Shown here: piece after piece, positions 38,841-48,575 of the stretch
Layout: every line of letters starts with the position of its first letter
How positions within the stretch are numbered: position 1 is the stretch's first letter
Translations under genes and position numbers: made by a program
Notes under the pieces: generated by a model
What the model saw: the letters and a program-made list of their open reading frames with translations, nothing else
The model's database searches: none
What the model was told of the DNA's origin: nothing
Source: Cepaea nemoralis
Lineage: Eukaryota; Mollusca; Gastropoda; Stylommatophora; Helicidae
Direction of reading: 5' to 3'
Assembly (NCBI GenBank): GCA_014155875.1
Contig: JACEFZ010021391.1
Location: 149,001 to 213,000, forward strand
Length of the DNA: 64,000 bases

Positions 38841-39529
38841 TGGTCTGTAAGGTGTGGAATGCGCCTGGCCCTGCAGCCAGCAGGGTTAGGATCGGCTAGC
38901 CTCTCCCAGGAGGGGTGAAGAGCGAAAATTAGTAGCCTGCCGATGACCCGCAGACTACACAAGTCAACCCCCACCTCCACGTGGTGCAGACCGGGCAACC
39001 ATGACCGCGAGGTCATGGGCTAACGGGGCTATGGCTCGCCATAGGGGATGGACTCCCTGTGGTCAGATTAGTGTCCTAAACCTGCGACTGGCCTAGCAAG
39101 CCGGCAGGGGATCTTCATACTGCTCGTAGAAAAACTAAGAAGACAATGACAGAAAAAGAGAAAAGAAAAATCACAACAACAGAAATGAGGTTCCTGAGAA
39201 GAATACTCAACGTATCAAGAAGAGATAAGATCAGAAATGAAGAAATCAGGACTAAAGTGGGGGTTAAAGCTGCTCTAGATTTTATTAGAAAGCATCAAGT
39301 CAAATGGTTTGGCCATGCATGTAGGCTACCAGTCAACAGCATGCCACAACAAGCAATGTACAGACCAGATGGAAACAGAGGAAGAGGCCGACCATGTAAA
39401 CGTTGGACGGAGGGAATAACAGAATCCATGGGAATGTCGATATACGAAGCCCATAACCGGGCACTCTCACGAAGTTTATACTTCACCTCGACACCGCAAG
39501 GTACAAGAGGAACATGATGAGATGAGATG
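38841..39529 (+). mobile_element. Internally deleted LINE (5'UTR joined to 3' end), 689 bp
   Basis: Flanked by perfect 10-bp TSDs 'agtgacccag' (38831-38840 and 39530-39539). The left ~280 bp looks like an untranslated head ('cctgcagccagcagggttag'). The right ~400 bp (39146 on) encodes the LINE C-terminus: MTEKEKRKITTTEMRFLRR, NVSRRDKIRNEEIRT, VKWFGHACRLP and GRGRPCKRWTEGI. The tail is gatga repeats. The same 3' end occurs in the degraded LINE at 12080-13996. Confidence 0.9.
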
Positions 39530-39539
39530 AGTGACCCAG

Positions 39540-39849
39540 CAACATTGGCCTCCTATACTAACCAATGTAATACCTATCTATTTAGCCAAGTCATGTCTAT
39601 TTTGTTATATAACAAAACAACTCAATACCAAGCATTAATGCCAAAATACGTATATACATATATATAAATATCTATCTGTTATCTACAGATCATCATAACG
39701 CGGAACAATACTTGTTCCCCTCAACCAAAATCACTACTCAACAAATGACCGTACCTTTTTCTGGAAATCAAACGTTGATTATCTCCCCTCACAACATTTT
39801 ACCTTTTACAAAACTTACTTCTAACACATCACAAATATCTTAAGCAAGT
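39540..39849 (-). other. Interior of the LTR element, nothing recognised
   Basis: A/T/C-rich like the rest of the element interior. Confidence 0.5.
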
Positions 39850-40632
39850 ACTGTGAACTGACAGTCAGGTCTTAGTCAGATATGACTGAGCTACCGTATA
39901 ACAGTAGACGGTACTACCTGGTTTCTGTTAGCGCCGAACGTTGGGCGGCGCTTACCAAACCCGACACCCCACATTGTGCCAACGGCTTCGGGCGGAAGAG
40001 CGCAATTGGGAGGGTACAAGCCTTACCCTGGTGCGAGGAAATGCAAGCTAAAGACAAAATTGTCATGGCAGGGCAGACCAGGCCCTAAGCCTTGGTTGGC
40101 GACTGGTCTAGGATCGAAGCTCCGACAGGCGGACAGTTAGAGCATTGCTTTGCTGATCCGGCAGCTTCTGCAGCTTGTCTTGTTCCAGATGTAGGGGTGT
40201 TACCTTTCCTCTGGAGTGAACTAGGCAGGCCGAGAGAGGGATCATGCTGCATGGGTAACACATGATCTCTATATTTTAGCCCAGGCTTTGTGCTATGGAG
40301 AGGCAATAACTCCATCCCTGGTCTTAACTGGTCTCGGAATCAAAGCGAGAGGCAACTGTTACGGGTTATAAGTCCTTGTCAGTTGGCGTAGACATGGGGC
40401 GCCACGCGTTGCCTCTGACGGTGGGAGACACCTATAGGTGTCACTGATCAGCTACCGCCCGCCTCAAGCTGGGCAGCCCCCAGCCAATTGGGTGCTGATC
40501 CGCCACAGCCTGCCTGCTTCAATGGGTGCTTGGGGCTAGGACAAAATCTGAATCGCAGGCTGTAAAACCAATGCACCAGGTACAAACAAAAATAAAAATA
40601 GAAACCTCAAGCTACGGCTTGCAACCTGGAAC

Positions 40633-43098
40633 GTGAGAACCATGTGTCCAGGATTTTCCACTGACTTGACCAATATTGACGATGTGAGAAAAACGGCTGT
40701 GATTGATGCCGAACTCAATCGTCTTAACATTGATATTGCTGGCCTGCAGGAGACTCGCCTCGCTGAGGAAGGGTCACTCAGGGAAAACAACTACACCTTT
40801 TTCTGGAAGGGTAGAGGGCAGGCAGAAAAAAGGCAACACGGTGTGGGCTTTGCAGTGAAGAATTCGCTACTTGGAATGATTGAAATTCCAGCAGGAGGAA
40901 ATGAAAGACTATTATCCCTGCGCTTGGCAACCTCTTGTGGGTTTGCCACCATTATTACTGCATATGCACCGACACTCGATTCCTCTGATGATGTGAAGGA
41001 TTTGTTCTATGAGGAGTTAGACTCCGTGATCAAGGCAGTTCCAAAATCTGACTACATTTATATGCTCGGTGATTTCAATGCTCGTGTGGGCAAGGACTCG
41101 AGTTCATGGCCAGTGTCCCTTGGAAAATACAACATCGGTCGCATGAATGAAAATGGGCAAAGGCTGCTGGAGCATTGCACCAGTAATGACCTATGTATTA
41201 CAAACTCTTTTTTTAAAACAAAAGAGATGCATAAGGTCACATGGAAACATCCAAGATCCGGCCATTGGCACCAGCTGGACTTCATCATCACACGGAGACA
41301 ACATCTGAACCATATATCATTGACTCGTAGTTACCACAGTGCTGACTGTGATACAGATCATTCTTTGGTTGTTGCAAGAGTTAGACTGAGACCAAAGAGA
41401 ATCTACACAGCTAAACACAAATCTAGCCCCAGGATTAATATTATTAACACTCATGATCCTGAAAAGTGCTTTCAGTTTCAACAGCAACTTGAAGACGCTT
41501 TCACTGATACACCAGAAAATTGTACAGTAAATGAAAAGTGGGGTCAAATTAAGGAAACTCTTTATAAAACTGCCGTAAGGGTTTACGGCACTGTGGATCA
41601 TAAGAGGCAGGACTGGTTTGCGGCCAACAGCGAGACTCTGCAGCCCTTGATTGATAAGAAGAAGAAAGCTCTCTTAAGAAACAAGGAAAGACCAACGCGT
41701 AACACTCTGAGTGAGCTAAGGCAAGCTAGGAAGGATGTGCAAAAGGCTGCCAGGCAGTGTGCAAATGATTATTGGATCAAGTTATGTGAGTCCATTCAAA
41801 TCGCAAGTGATAAGGGAGACATAAGAAGCATGTATGAAGGAATAAAGAAAGCCTGTGGTCCAGTGATCAAAAGAAGTGCACCGCTGAAAACCTTGACTGG
41901 AGAAGTCATCACTGATAAGAAACAGCAGATGGACAGATGGGTAGAGCACTATTTGGAGCTTTACTCAAGTGAGACCAAACTAGCGGATGATGCCCTTAAC
42001 GCCATAGAGGCTCTACCAACTCTTGACCACCTGGACACACTTCCCACCATAACAGAAGTTAAGTGTGCTATAAATGAACTTGCATCTGGCAAGGCTCCAG
42101 GTAAGGATGGGATTCCAATAGAGGTTATCAGGAGTGGGCAAGACACACTCACTCTACAGATCCACCAGCTAATAGAGCTATGCTGGCGTGAAGGACAAGT
42201 CCCACAGGATTTCAAAGATTCAAACATCATAACGCTGTACAAGAACAAGGGTGATCGGAGCGACTGTAACAACTATAGGGGTATCTCACTTCTGTGTATT
42301 GTTGGGAAAGTATTTGCCAGGATTGTTCTGCGCAGACTTCAAGTCCTAGGAGATCAAGTCTACCCCGAATCACAGTGTGGCTTTCGACAGAACCGGTCTA
42401 CCACTGATATGATATTCTCATTGCGACAAATGCAAGAAAAATGCCGTGAACAGAATCAACCACTGTTTATTGCCTTCATCGACCTCACAAAGGCATTTGA
42501 TTTGGTCAGTCGTGAGGGTCTGTTCAAGGCACTAAAGAAGATTGGCTGCCCACCAACTCTTCTGTCCATTGTGGAATCGTTCCACACAGGCATGAAGGGT
42601 ATAATCAAGTTTGATGGTGCAACTTCTGAAGAATTTGAAATCAAGAGTGGAGTTAAGCAAGGTTGTGTACTAGCTCCCACCCTCTTTGGAATATACTTTT
42701 CACTTCTACTGAAATATGCATTTCGTGATCAGGATGGTGGTATATACATTCACTCACACTCAGATGGTGGTCTTTACAATGCTCAGAGATTGAAGGCCAA
42801 GGCCAAAATTAGGAGGGTACTGTTCAGAGAGTTGCTTTTTGTGGATGATGCTGCAGTTACGGCCTACTATGAGGAAGAATTGCAATGTCTACTATCTGCA
42901 TTCTCCAATGCTTGTTCTGAATTTGGTTTAACAATTAGCAAAAAGAAGACACAGATTATGTCACAAGGTGCACATGGGGTACCATCAATCTTTATTGACG
43001 ACGCCGAACTAGAGATAGTAGACCATTTTACATATCTAGGATCAGTGGTAAATAGCAAATTATCCCTAGATCAGGAAAAACAACATCCGGATTGGTAA
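40633..43098 (+). CDS. LINE ORF: AP endonuclease and reverse transcriptase
   Basis: The frame is open from 40552, with no ATG before 40642, and the conserved TWNVRT block starts at 40624, so the listed GTG start is not a real boundary. Endonuclease blocks: TWNVRT, IAGLQETR, TAYAPT, MLGDFNARVGKDSSSWP, HQLDFIITR and CDTDHSLVVARV. RT blocks: LASGKAPGKDGIPIEVI, NNYRGISLLCIVGKVFARI, SQCGFRQNRSTTDMIF, FIAFIDLTKAFDLVSREGL, GVKQGCVLAPTLFGIYF, LLFVDDAA (with Val in place of the usual Ala) and FTYLGSVV. The endonuclease nicks target DNA and RT copies the LINE RNA there. Related ORFs are often labelled 'craniofacial development protein 2-like' in invertebrate genomes. Confidence 0.95.
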   Translation: MRTMCPGFSTDLTNIDDVRKTAVIDAELNRLNIDIAGLQETRLAEEGSLRENNYTFFWKGRGQAEKRQHGVGFAVKNSLLGMIEIPAGGNERLLSLRLATSCGFATIITAYAPTLDSSDDVKDLFYEELDSVIKAVPKSDYIYMLGDFNARVGKDSSSWPVSLGKYNIGRMNENGQRLLEHCTSNDLCITNSFFKTKEMHKVTWKHPRSGHWHQLDFIITRRQHLNHISLTRSYHSADCDTDHSLVVARVRLRPKRIYTAKHKSSPRINIINTHDPEKCFQFQQQLEDAFTDTPENCTVNEKWGQIKETLYKTAVRVYGTVDHKRQDWFAANSETLQPLIDKKKKALLRNKERPTRNTLSELRQARKDVQKAARQCANDYWIKLCESIQIASDKGDIRSMYEGIKKACGPVIKRSAPLKTLTGEVITDKKQQMDRWVEHYLELYSSETKLADDALNAIEALPTLDHLDTLPTITEVKCAINELASGKAPGKDGIPIEVIRSGQDTLTLQIHQLIELCWREGQVPQDFKDSNIITLYKNKGDRSDCNNYRGISLLCIVGKVFARIVLRRLQVLGDQVYPESQCGFRQNRSTTDMIFSLRQMQEKCREQNQPLFIAFIDLTKAFDLVSREGLFKALKKIGCPPTLLSIVESFHTGMKGIIKFDGATSEEFEIKSGVKQGCVLAPTLFGIYFSLLLKYAFRDQDGGIYIHSHSDGGLYNAQRLKAKAKIRRVLFRELLFVDDAAVTAYYEEELQCLLSAFSNACSEFGLTISKKKTQIMSQGAHGVPSIFIDDAELEIVDHFTYLGSVVNSKLSLDQEKQHPDW

Positions 43099-43111
43099 GG
43101 CAGCAACAACA

Positions 43112-43768
43112 ATGAACAGGTTAAGAAAAAGAGTCTGGGAGAACAGGAAGCTTACTGCCAAAACAAAAGTCCTTGTCTATCAAGCCTGTGTCCTTAGTAC
43201 TCTTCTCTATGGCAGTGAAACCTGGACAACTTACTCACACCAAGAGAACAATTTAAACAGCTTTCATATGCGGTGTCTGCGAAGAATACTTGGTATTAAG
43301 TGGCAAGACAAAATCACAAATACTGAAGTATTGGAAAGATCAGGTTGTGTGACAGTTTATTCCATGCTCAGTCTTCGTAGACTTAGATGGATAGGACATC
43401 TTAGGAGGATGGATGATGGTAGAATACCAAAGGATATCTTTTTTGGTGAATTACAGATGGGTAAGAGATCTCAGGGTCGGCCTCTACTACGATACAAAGA
43501 TGTGTGTAAGCGGGACATGATTGATACAGGCATTGATAATGCACATTGGGAGCAAGTCGCCGCTGAACGTGTTGCATGGAGGGCAAATATCAGAAATGGA
43601 ATAAAGTCAAAGGAGAAAATTATTGCAGAAAAGTCACACACCAAGCGTTTGAGACGTAAGATGGTGCATGATGGTGGAAATGACCACGTGTTCACATGCA
43701 CCCACTGTGAACGGACATTTACAGCGCAAATTGGCCTTATCAGTCACACTCGCTACCGCCATAGTTAA
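43112..43768 (+). CDS. LINE ORF C-terminal part with C2H2 zinc finger
   Basis: Continuation of the LINE ORF after a one-base shift in an A-run at about 43076-43080. It contains KTKVLVYQACVLSTLLYGSE, FHMRCLRRILGIKWQDKITN, RLRWIGHLRRMDDGRIPKD and GKRSQGRPLLRYKDVCKRDM. A terminal C2H2 finger (CTHCERTF..., ending H and H in SHTRYRH) probably binds nucleic acid. The Met listed is internal to the original ORF. Confidence 0.92.
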   Translation: MNRLRKRVWENRKLTAKTKVLVYQACVLSTLLYGSETWTTYSHQENNLNSFHMRCLRRILGIKWQDKITNTEVLERSGCVTVYSMLSLRRLRWIGHLRRMDDGRIPKDIFFGELQMGKRSQGRPLLRYKDVCKRDMIDTGIDNAHWEQVAAERVAWRANIRNGIKSKEKIIAEKSHTKRLRRKMVHDGGNDHVFTCTHCERTFTAQIGLISHTRYRHS

Positions 43769-43844
43769 AAGTTATTATGCCTTTTTAGAGCACAAACTAT
43801 CGTCTGTCAAGACGGCAAGGTGCCAATGATGATGACTGTGAACT

Positions 43845-44053
43845 ACAGGTCACTCACTTTATCTATTACTAATGTGGCGACTATCTCAATATTATCTCAA
43901 TGTACCAGCAGTCATCTATCCACTTATTAATTAACCTGTGGCTCGGCACACCAATTGTTTCCCTTGGCTTTGTACCAAACATCTCTACAACTTCTTAATC
44001 ATTATTATTAACTACAGTTTCTCCACCATGCTACTCCCATCAAAAGAACTTGT
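43845..44053 (-). other. Interior of the LTR element
   Basis: Same A/T/C-rich composition; no motif. Confidence 0.5.
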
Positions 44054-44491
44054 CTATTTGTCCTTCGATCCTGACTTCAAATATTGTCTTTGTCTCTTTT
44101 CAAACCAGTCGTTACGTCTTTTTCTAGCGGTTGCACTGTGAGAGGGCCAGTCCCATGATTTCCTTGAAAGGTTTCTCTCACGCCCATTTTTGTATTTATT
44201 ACAACTATACCAGACCGACCTTTCACCATTACGTCTGTTCTCACCGTCTTTTACCCTATAAGCATTTGGCCTTGGTTCGTCATAACCATATTGTCTTTTG
44301 TCTTTATTAAGCAATGGCTGTCTCCTGTTATTCTTTCCTACTCCATTACAGTCTACCATAATTCTATAAGGGTCTTGTCTAGTCGTTCTGTTCTTCAATG
44401 TTTCCACAAAATTCTCTACCTCCGTAATTGACACCTTTAATTCCCCCAACCATGTACCAATACGTTGTAATTCTACCTGTAGGTAATTCAT
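44054..44491 (-). CDS. gag-like remnant of non-autonomous LTR element
   Basis: 145 codons, very basic and polar (RKRRNDWFEKRQRQYLK at the C-terminus). VWYSCNKYKNG might be the first half of a CX2C zinc knuckle with the second Cys pair lost. It lies about 2 kb after the 5' LTR, where gag belongs. No capsid motif is certain; it could be chance in a purine-rich strand. Confidence 0.4.
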   Translation of the reverse strand: MNYLQVELQRIGTWLGELKVSITEVENFVETLKNRTTRQDPYRIMVDCNGVGKNNRRQPLLNKDKRQYGYDEPRPNAYRVKDGENRRNGERSVWYSCNKYKNGRERNLSRKSWDWPSHSATARKRRNDWFEKRQRQYLKSGSKDK

Positions 44492-46461
44492 TTTAAGTTC
44501 CTTGTAATTTCAATCAACTTGATACAATATTCCTACTTCTTCTTCTGTATATTCCTTGGTCTTGAGCTCAGCTGAAATATTTATACTTATACAAGCAAAC
44601 CAACAATCAATTCTTATCAATATCCAGTCTTAACTTAACTAAAGGATGTTATTGTCCCCCTGAAATACAATTATTTTCTATCTTAAACAAATAATTATAT
44701 TATACGTCTACTCTTTAACTAATTTAATTTAAACTTCTCTTACTCAGCCAACATTGTCCTTCGATTCTACCAACTTCAAACGGACAGGCAATGACTTTCA
44801 GGACCTCTCAGGATGCTCGAGCAAAAACGTTCCCAAATCAGTGTCATTCCATATCACACACTGGGCAGAGAGGCATGATGGATAAAGAAAATCCAGCGAT
44901 ACGACGACCTCACAGCAATGGTTAAGTTAACAGCCCCGATAATACAGCAACCTCAAGGCAGGCAGGCATCTTGGTTTCCAGCATAGTGACGCCCAAGGAC
45001 TGTGGTTTCTGACAAGGCCTGGAACAATTGACTGCGTTCAAAGAGCAGCACCTCCCGACTTCACACGATTAGACAACGATCAGAGAGCAGCTTTTCTCGA
45101 CAATTCGCTGAAACAACATTATATGGCAGCGGCCCTGGTAGGTAGCCCGTTGAAACAACCGACAATGCAGATAAAAATTGTAAAACGATCGAGACAATAC
45201 TGATCATCTACATCTCCTGCTAAACTAGACGAAAAAGACTCCAACCGATGATCTTGATGAAAAAGGTTCCAGTTCCAATCGCGAATCCTGATAAAAGGAA
45301 CTCTAATTGACCATCCTGACGCAAAAAATTTCAATCGAGGATCTTGATATAAAAGGACTCTGATCGACAAAACTTGAAAGGAGCATAAAAAGAAAAGCCT
45401 CTGGACTTCTCACCTCAATCGAAGTCGATTCCTTCCAGTTGTTTACATGCCGTTGATTATGCTCGTTTGGCTTTTAAATTTACAACGCTCGATACAATAC
45501 GGACTGATTGATTGCTTGATTGATTGATCGATTGATTGACTGATTGATCGATTGTTTGATTAGTTGATCGATTGATTACTTGATTGACTGATCGATCCGA
45601 CAAGCAAGGTCACCTTCACTGAATTTCAACCGACAACATTTAACGGTTTCATCAAAACCAAACTTTCACGATAGCATATCTGGAACATCCATACGTTTCG
45701 GAGGAAAAACGAGCAAGTCAACAATGGATGGATTCAAGCCTGACGATGGCCACTCTGTTTCAGTACTCGGAACATTACGTGCTATGTGGCGTTCCAACAA
45801 CGGTCAGTTTAAATCAATTGAAACCAATTTGACTTGAGACAAGTTGACCAGATTCATCAACGCCTTCTCTTAGCTGAAGTGACTGTTGACCAGCTTGATT
45901 CGAGAACTACAGAAAGTGTAATTTGACCTTGACTCCACCTCAAACAGTCCAGTGAGCTGAAACCATGCTCATAAATTTTTCCATTCTCGACAGTTTTCTG
46001 TTTTATTTGGAGCTGATCTTTCGGATGTAAAGACAATTTATTTCCTGAGGTAAAAGATTACTTTATAAGTCGTAAGATGCAATCAGCAGCGACATCATTA
46101 TATCATTTGCAATTTTCGCTGTAAAACGGCAATTCTTGATCTCATCAAAAAAACAGCGTAGGTCAGCGATCAAGGCACTGCATATTATTGAGTTATGCAT
46201 ACAAAACTATCAGTCTTTCTATAAAATAAGATTATCAAACCTTCTGACCTTTACTGAGAAATCCTCTTAATAAACACTGAGAAATCACAACAACTACCCC
46301 TGGGCGGGCTTTCAGTTGTTGCGTCTCTTATTAATTACTTGAAAACTTCCATAATATCTGTTTCCAGACGTAGACAAAACACTCCTTCGTTTGTTCTTTG
46401 CTTGTCAACAACCTTCTCTACATCCCATGTTTGCAAGGTCGACGGCACCAAATTCAGCCTA
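44492..46461 (-). other. 5' interior of non-autonomous LTR element
   Basis: A GATT/GATC-type repeat lies at 45505-45600. 'tttggtgccgtcgacc', 9 bp inside the 5' LTR on the element strand, may be the primer-binding site. A ~50-bp imperfect repeat containing 'ctgatcgacaaaacttga' / 'caattgaccatcctgacg' lies at 45230-45375. No gene was seen. Confidence 0.55.
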
Positions 46462-46759
46462 TATCACAGTAGCCATGATGATATAACAATGCTGAGTGTG
46501 GAAGGCACGTGATCATATAGTGGACAAGTCTCGTCTTTTATAAATTCAAGCGTTTATTAGGTGAAAATCATTCATCTTCAAACATGATGGAAAACTCCGA
46601 GATTCTTGTTGTTTACCTTCTGAATTCCCAGTCCCCAAGTGATATCCAATCGTCCCCAACGTCTATCCAATCGTGCACACACGTTCACTAACTAATGATT
46701 TCCCACTAGTTAATGAATGCGCAGCATCCATTAACTCCTAAGCTCCCTTTACTGTTACA
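46462..46759 (-). repeat. 5' LTR of non-autonomous element
   Basis: 298 bp, pair of 36666-36967; its outer edge TGTAACAG abuts the TSD 'caaa'. Confidence 0.9.
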
Positions 46760-46763
46760 CAAA

Positions 46764-47475
46764 CTTGAGAAACTACAACTGTTGTGTACATCTAATTTTT
46801 TTTTACATATCCCTTACAGTACGTTGCAGTCAACATCGGCATTTTTCAGCTGCTGTTGATGTACTAGGCAAGATAACGCTCAGTAGTTTGAGATTGCTTT
46901 CTGAGCGACCGGCTGACATACCCCGTAAGTTACCGACGTGGCGAGAACCGCTACCGTTTCTGGCGCACATCACGTTACTCACAAGAGTATACGGGATTAC
47001 AGAGAAAGACGTAAACCTCTAGGCCAGGGAGACAGGCTGTGTACATCTAATATTAAACTCAATTTCCTTACTCCCAAAGAAGACGGAAAGGCCATAATGA
47101 GTCCCTTCTAGGAGACATTTTTATGGCGCACTTAGAAGAACAAAGATCGTCTAATATTAAGGACCTTGTTCTACACCGCCGGTGTGTGGATGATATATTA
47201 TTTCTCACGGAGACCAGACAACAAGCAGAATTATCCACTCCATTATGAACTAAAACCATAAAAACATTTCCTTGACTACTGACCACGATCATAACGACAC
47301 CTTACCGTTCTTATATATAATAATCCGACATCAGGGGATGGCACCTTTCAACAAGCCATCTATCGGACATAAAAAAAGGGCGGGCTAATACCTGAATTTC
47401 AATAGTCGGTGCGGACCCTATTTAATCTAGCTAGAAAGACGCTGCAGAAGCCCTGGCAAAAATACAGGTTTTTAA
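46764..47475 (+). mobile_element. Penelope-like element RT, 3' part (interrupted)
   Basis: 46764-46796 continues the RT frame from 36665 (LEKLQLLCTSN). After a SINE-B insertion the reading resumes at 47052 with HLEEQRSSNIKDLVLHRRC, VDDILFLTETRQQAEL (the catalytic VDD block) and further GDGTFQQAIYR and SVRTLFNLARKT. Frame breaks lie between blocks, and the region ends at an A-run and G-run near 47470. No GIY-YIG endonuclease was recognised. Confidence 0.85.
46797..47037 (-). mobile_element. SINE-B copy in Penelope RT, with TSD
   Basis: 241 bp, reverse orientation with T9 at its left (tail) end. Flanked by perfect 14-bp TSDs 'tgtgtacatctaat' (46783-46796, 47038-47051). It carries the reversed core 'ttgctttctgagcgaccgg'. 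Confidence 0.93.
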
Positions 47476-47513
47476 AAAAAAAAAAAAAATTTTGTGTGGG
47501 GGGGGGGGGGGGG
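47470..47513. repeat. A15 and G17 homopolymer runs
   Basis: 'ttttt', a 15-A run, 'ttttgtgt' and then a 17-G run. Lengths may be assembly-dependent. Confidence 0.9.
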
Positions 47514-48229
47514 TCAGAATTAACACAGAGAAACGAGCAGGTAATAGGACATTTGCAGAAGTCAACACAAATAAAACTTAGAATATTACATTACGTTAAA
47601 TCAGCCCTACTGTGTAGATCAGAAATATTGATGCTTGCTTGCGTTCGCTGGCTTTTGGTTTCTATATTGTTTGGTGATGAATGCTTGTAGCCACAACGTT
47701 CTCCGCTTTTTTTAAATGTCCTTGTACAGTTAAATTTCTACAAGTTTTGTTCTATTTATACTTCATTTCATTCTCGCTGTCTTATGGTAGTTAACCCTAT
47801 TTCATTTGTGTATCTAGTCCGCTGTTTTCTGACATGCTGCTTGCTTGTGTTCGCTGGCTGTGAACTCCAGCGTGAAGTCCTGTATGTCGGATGAAGGCAT
47901 CCGGTTGTCAAACATCAGTGTGATGTCATACCGGACCTGAGGTTTGTGTGAGTATCCGTTGTCCCATGTCTGGCTTATTTGTGTGCAGACTTGTGGTTCC
48001 TCGCCGTGCACTCAGATACTCTCCGACTTCGGAAGAATCAGCGATCCCAGGACGCACGACTAGGACCTGTTAGTAAGTCTTGGCCAGTATCGAATCTGAC
48101 TCTGGTGCCTTGGAAACACCTCTGCGTCCCAGAAATACAGATAGGCCTAATAACGAAATTCATTACAAGCAAATTTTGAACATTCACTAACCGGTACCTG
48201 TGTAAAATAGTAGGAATAAAATAGTATGA
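47514..48229. other. Unrecognised; one minus-strand open frame
   Basis: The minus-strand frame at 47814-48011 (EPQVCTQISQTWDNGYSHKP, RYDITLMFDNR, DFTLEF) has a protein-like composition but no recognised family. I leave it uncalled as a gene. Confidence 0.3.
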
Positions 48230-48560
48230 CTAAATTACCAGTTCTCATGGAGAGAACTAGACAAATGCCAAGGCACAAAGAGGCGCTGGATAAACCATAA
48301 ATTGAGAAAACCCGAAAATAGTATAAGAATAAAAGCCTTAGTCTGAAACTCACAAAGCAAAAGAAATAGAGGAAGACTTAAAAAACTCACGAGGAGAGAA
48401 GTAGAAACAAAAGTGAACGATGGCATGGACAGAACCACTTGAGATAGCTAACGATGGGAGGGCCTATGAATCTTGGGGGGAGGGGTTGGGTGGGGGGGGG
48501 GAGATACAGGGCAAAAGAAAGAGACCTGCAGAATGCAACTCGTTGAATTAGGCTGATAAA
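48230..48560 (+). mobile_element. LINE 3' relic
   Basis: 'gaaatagaggaagactta' and 'ctcacgaggagagaagtaga' match, in opposite orientation, 1680-1790 of the first LINE fragment (EIEEDPHTLGEEK-like). G-rich runs follow at 48474-48502. Confidence 0.6.
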
Positions 48561-48575
48561 CAAAAGAAAGAAATA

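Larger units (their letters stand above)
39860..43834 (+). mobile_element. Full-length LINE with endonuclease and RT, ~4.0 kb
   Basis: Flanked by 10-bp TSDs 'actgtgaact' (39850-39859 and 43835-43844). About 700 bp of 5'UTR is followed by one long frame with endonuclease and reverse transcriptase, a single frame break near 43080, a C-terminal frame with a C2H2 finger, and a short 3' end finishing 'caatgatgatg'. Partial 5'UTR-only relatives are at 18364 and 56420. Its good preservation suggests one of the youngest insertions here. Confidence 0.93.
36666..46759 (-). mobile_element. LTR retrotransposon without recognisable pol, nested host of two LINEs
   Basis: Two LTRs (36666-36967 and 46462-46759) are direct repeats flanked by a 4-bp TSD 'caaa' (36662-36665 and 46760-46763). 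On the minus strand the LTR begins TGTAACAG and ends CTGTGATA. A polypurine tract 'gaagaaggggaggaa' lies directly before the 3' LTR, fixing orientation. Removing the two nested LINEs with one TSD copy each leaves about 5.4 kb. The interior has one gag-like frame (44054-44491) and no RT, integrase or protease that I can find, so it was probably mobilised by another element. The LTRs differ at several sites, including a rearranged stretch near 36870 / 46640, so it is older than the Gmr1-like element. Confidence 0.88.
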
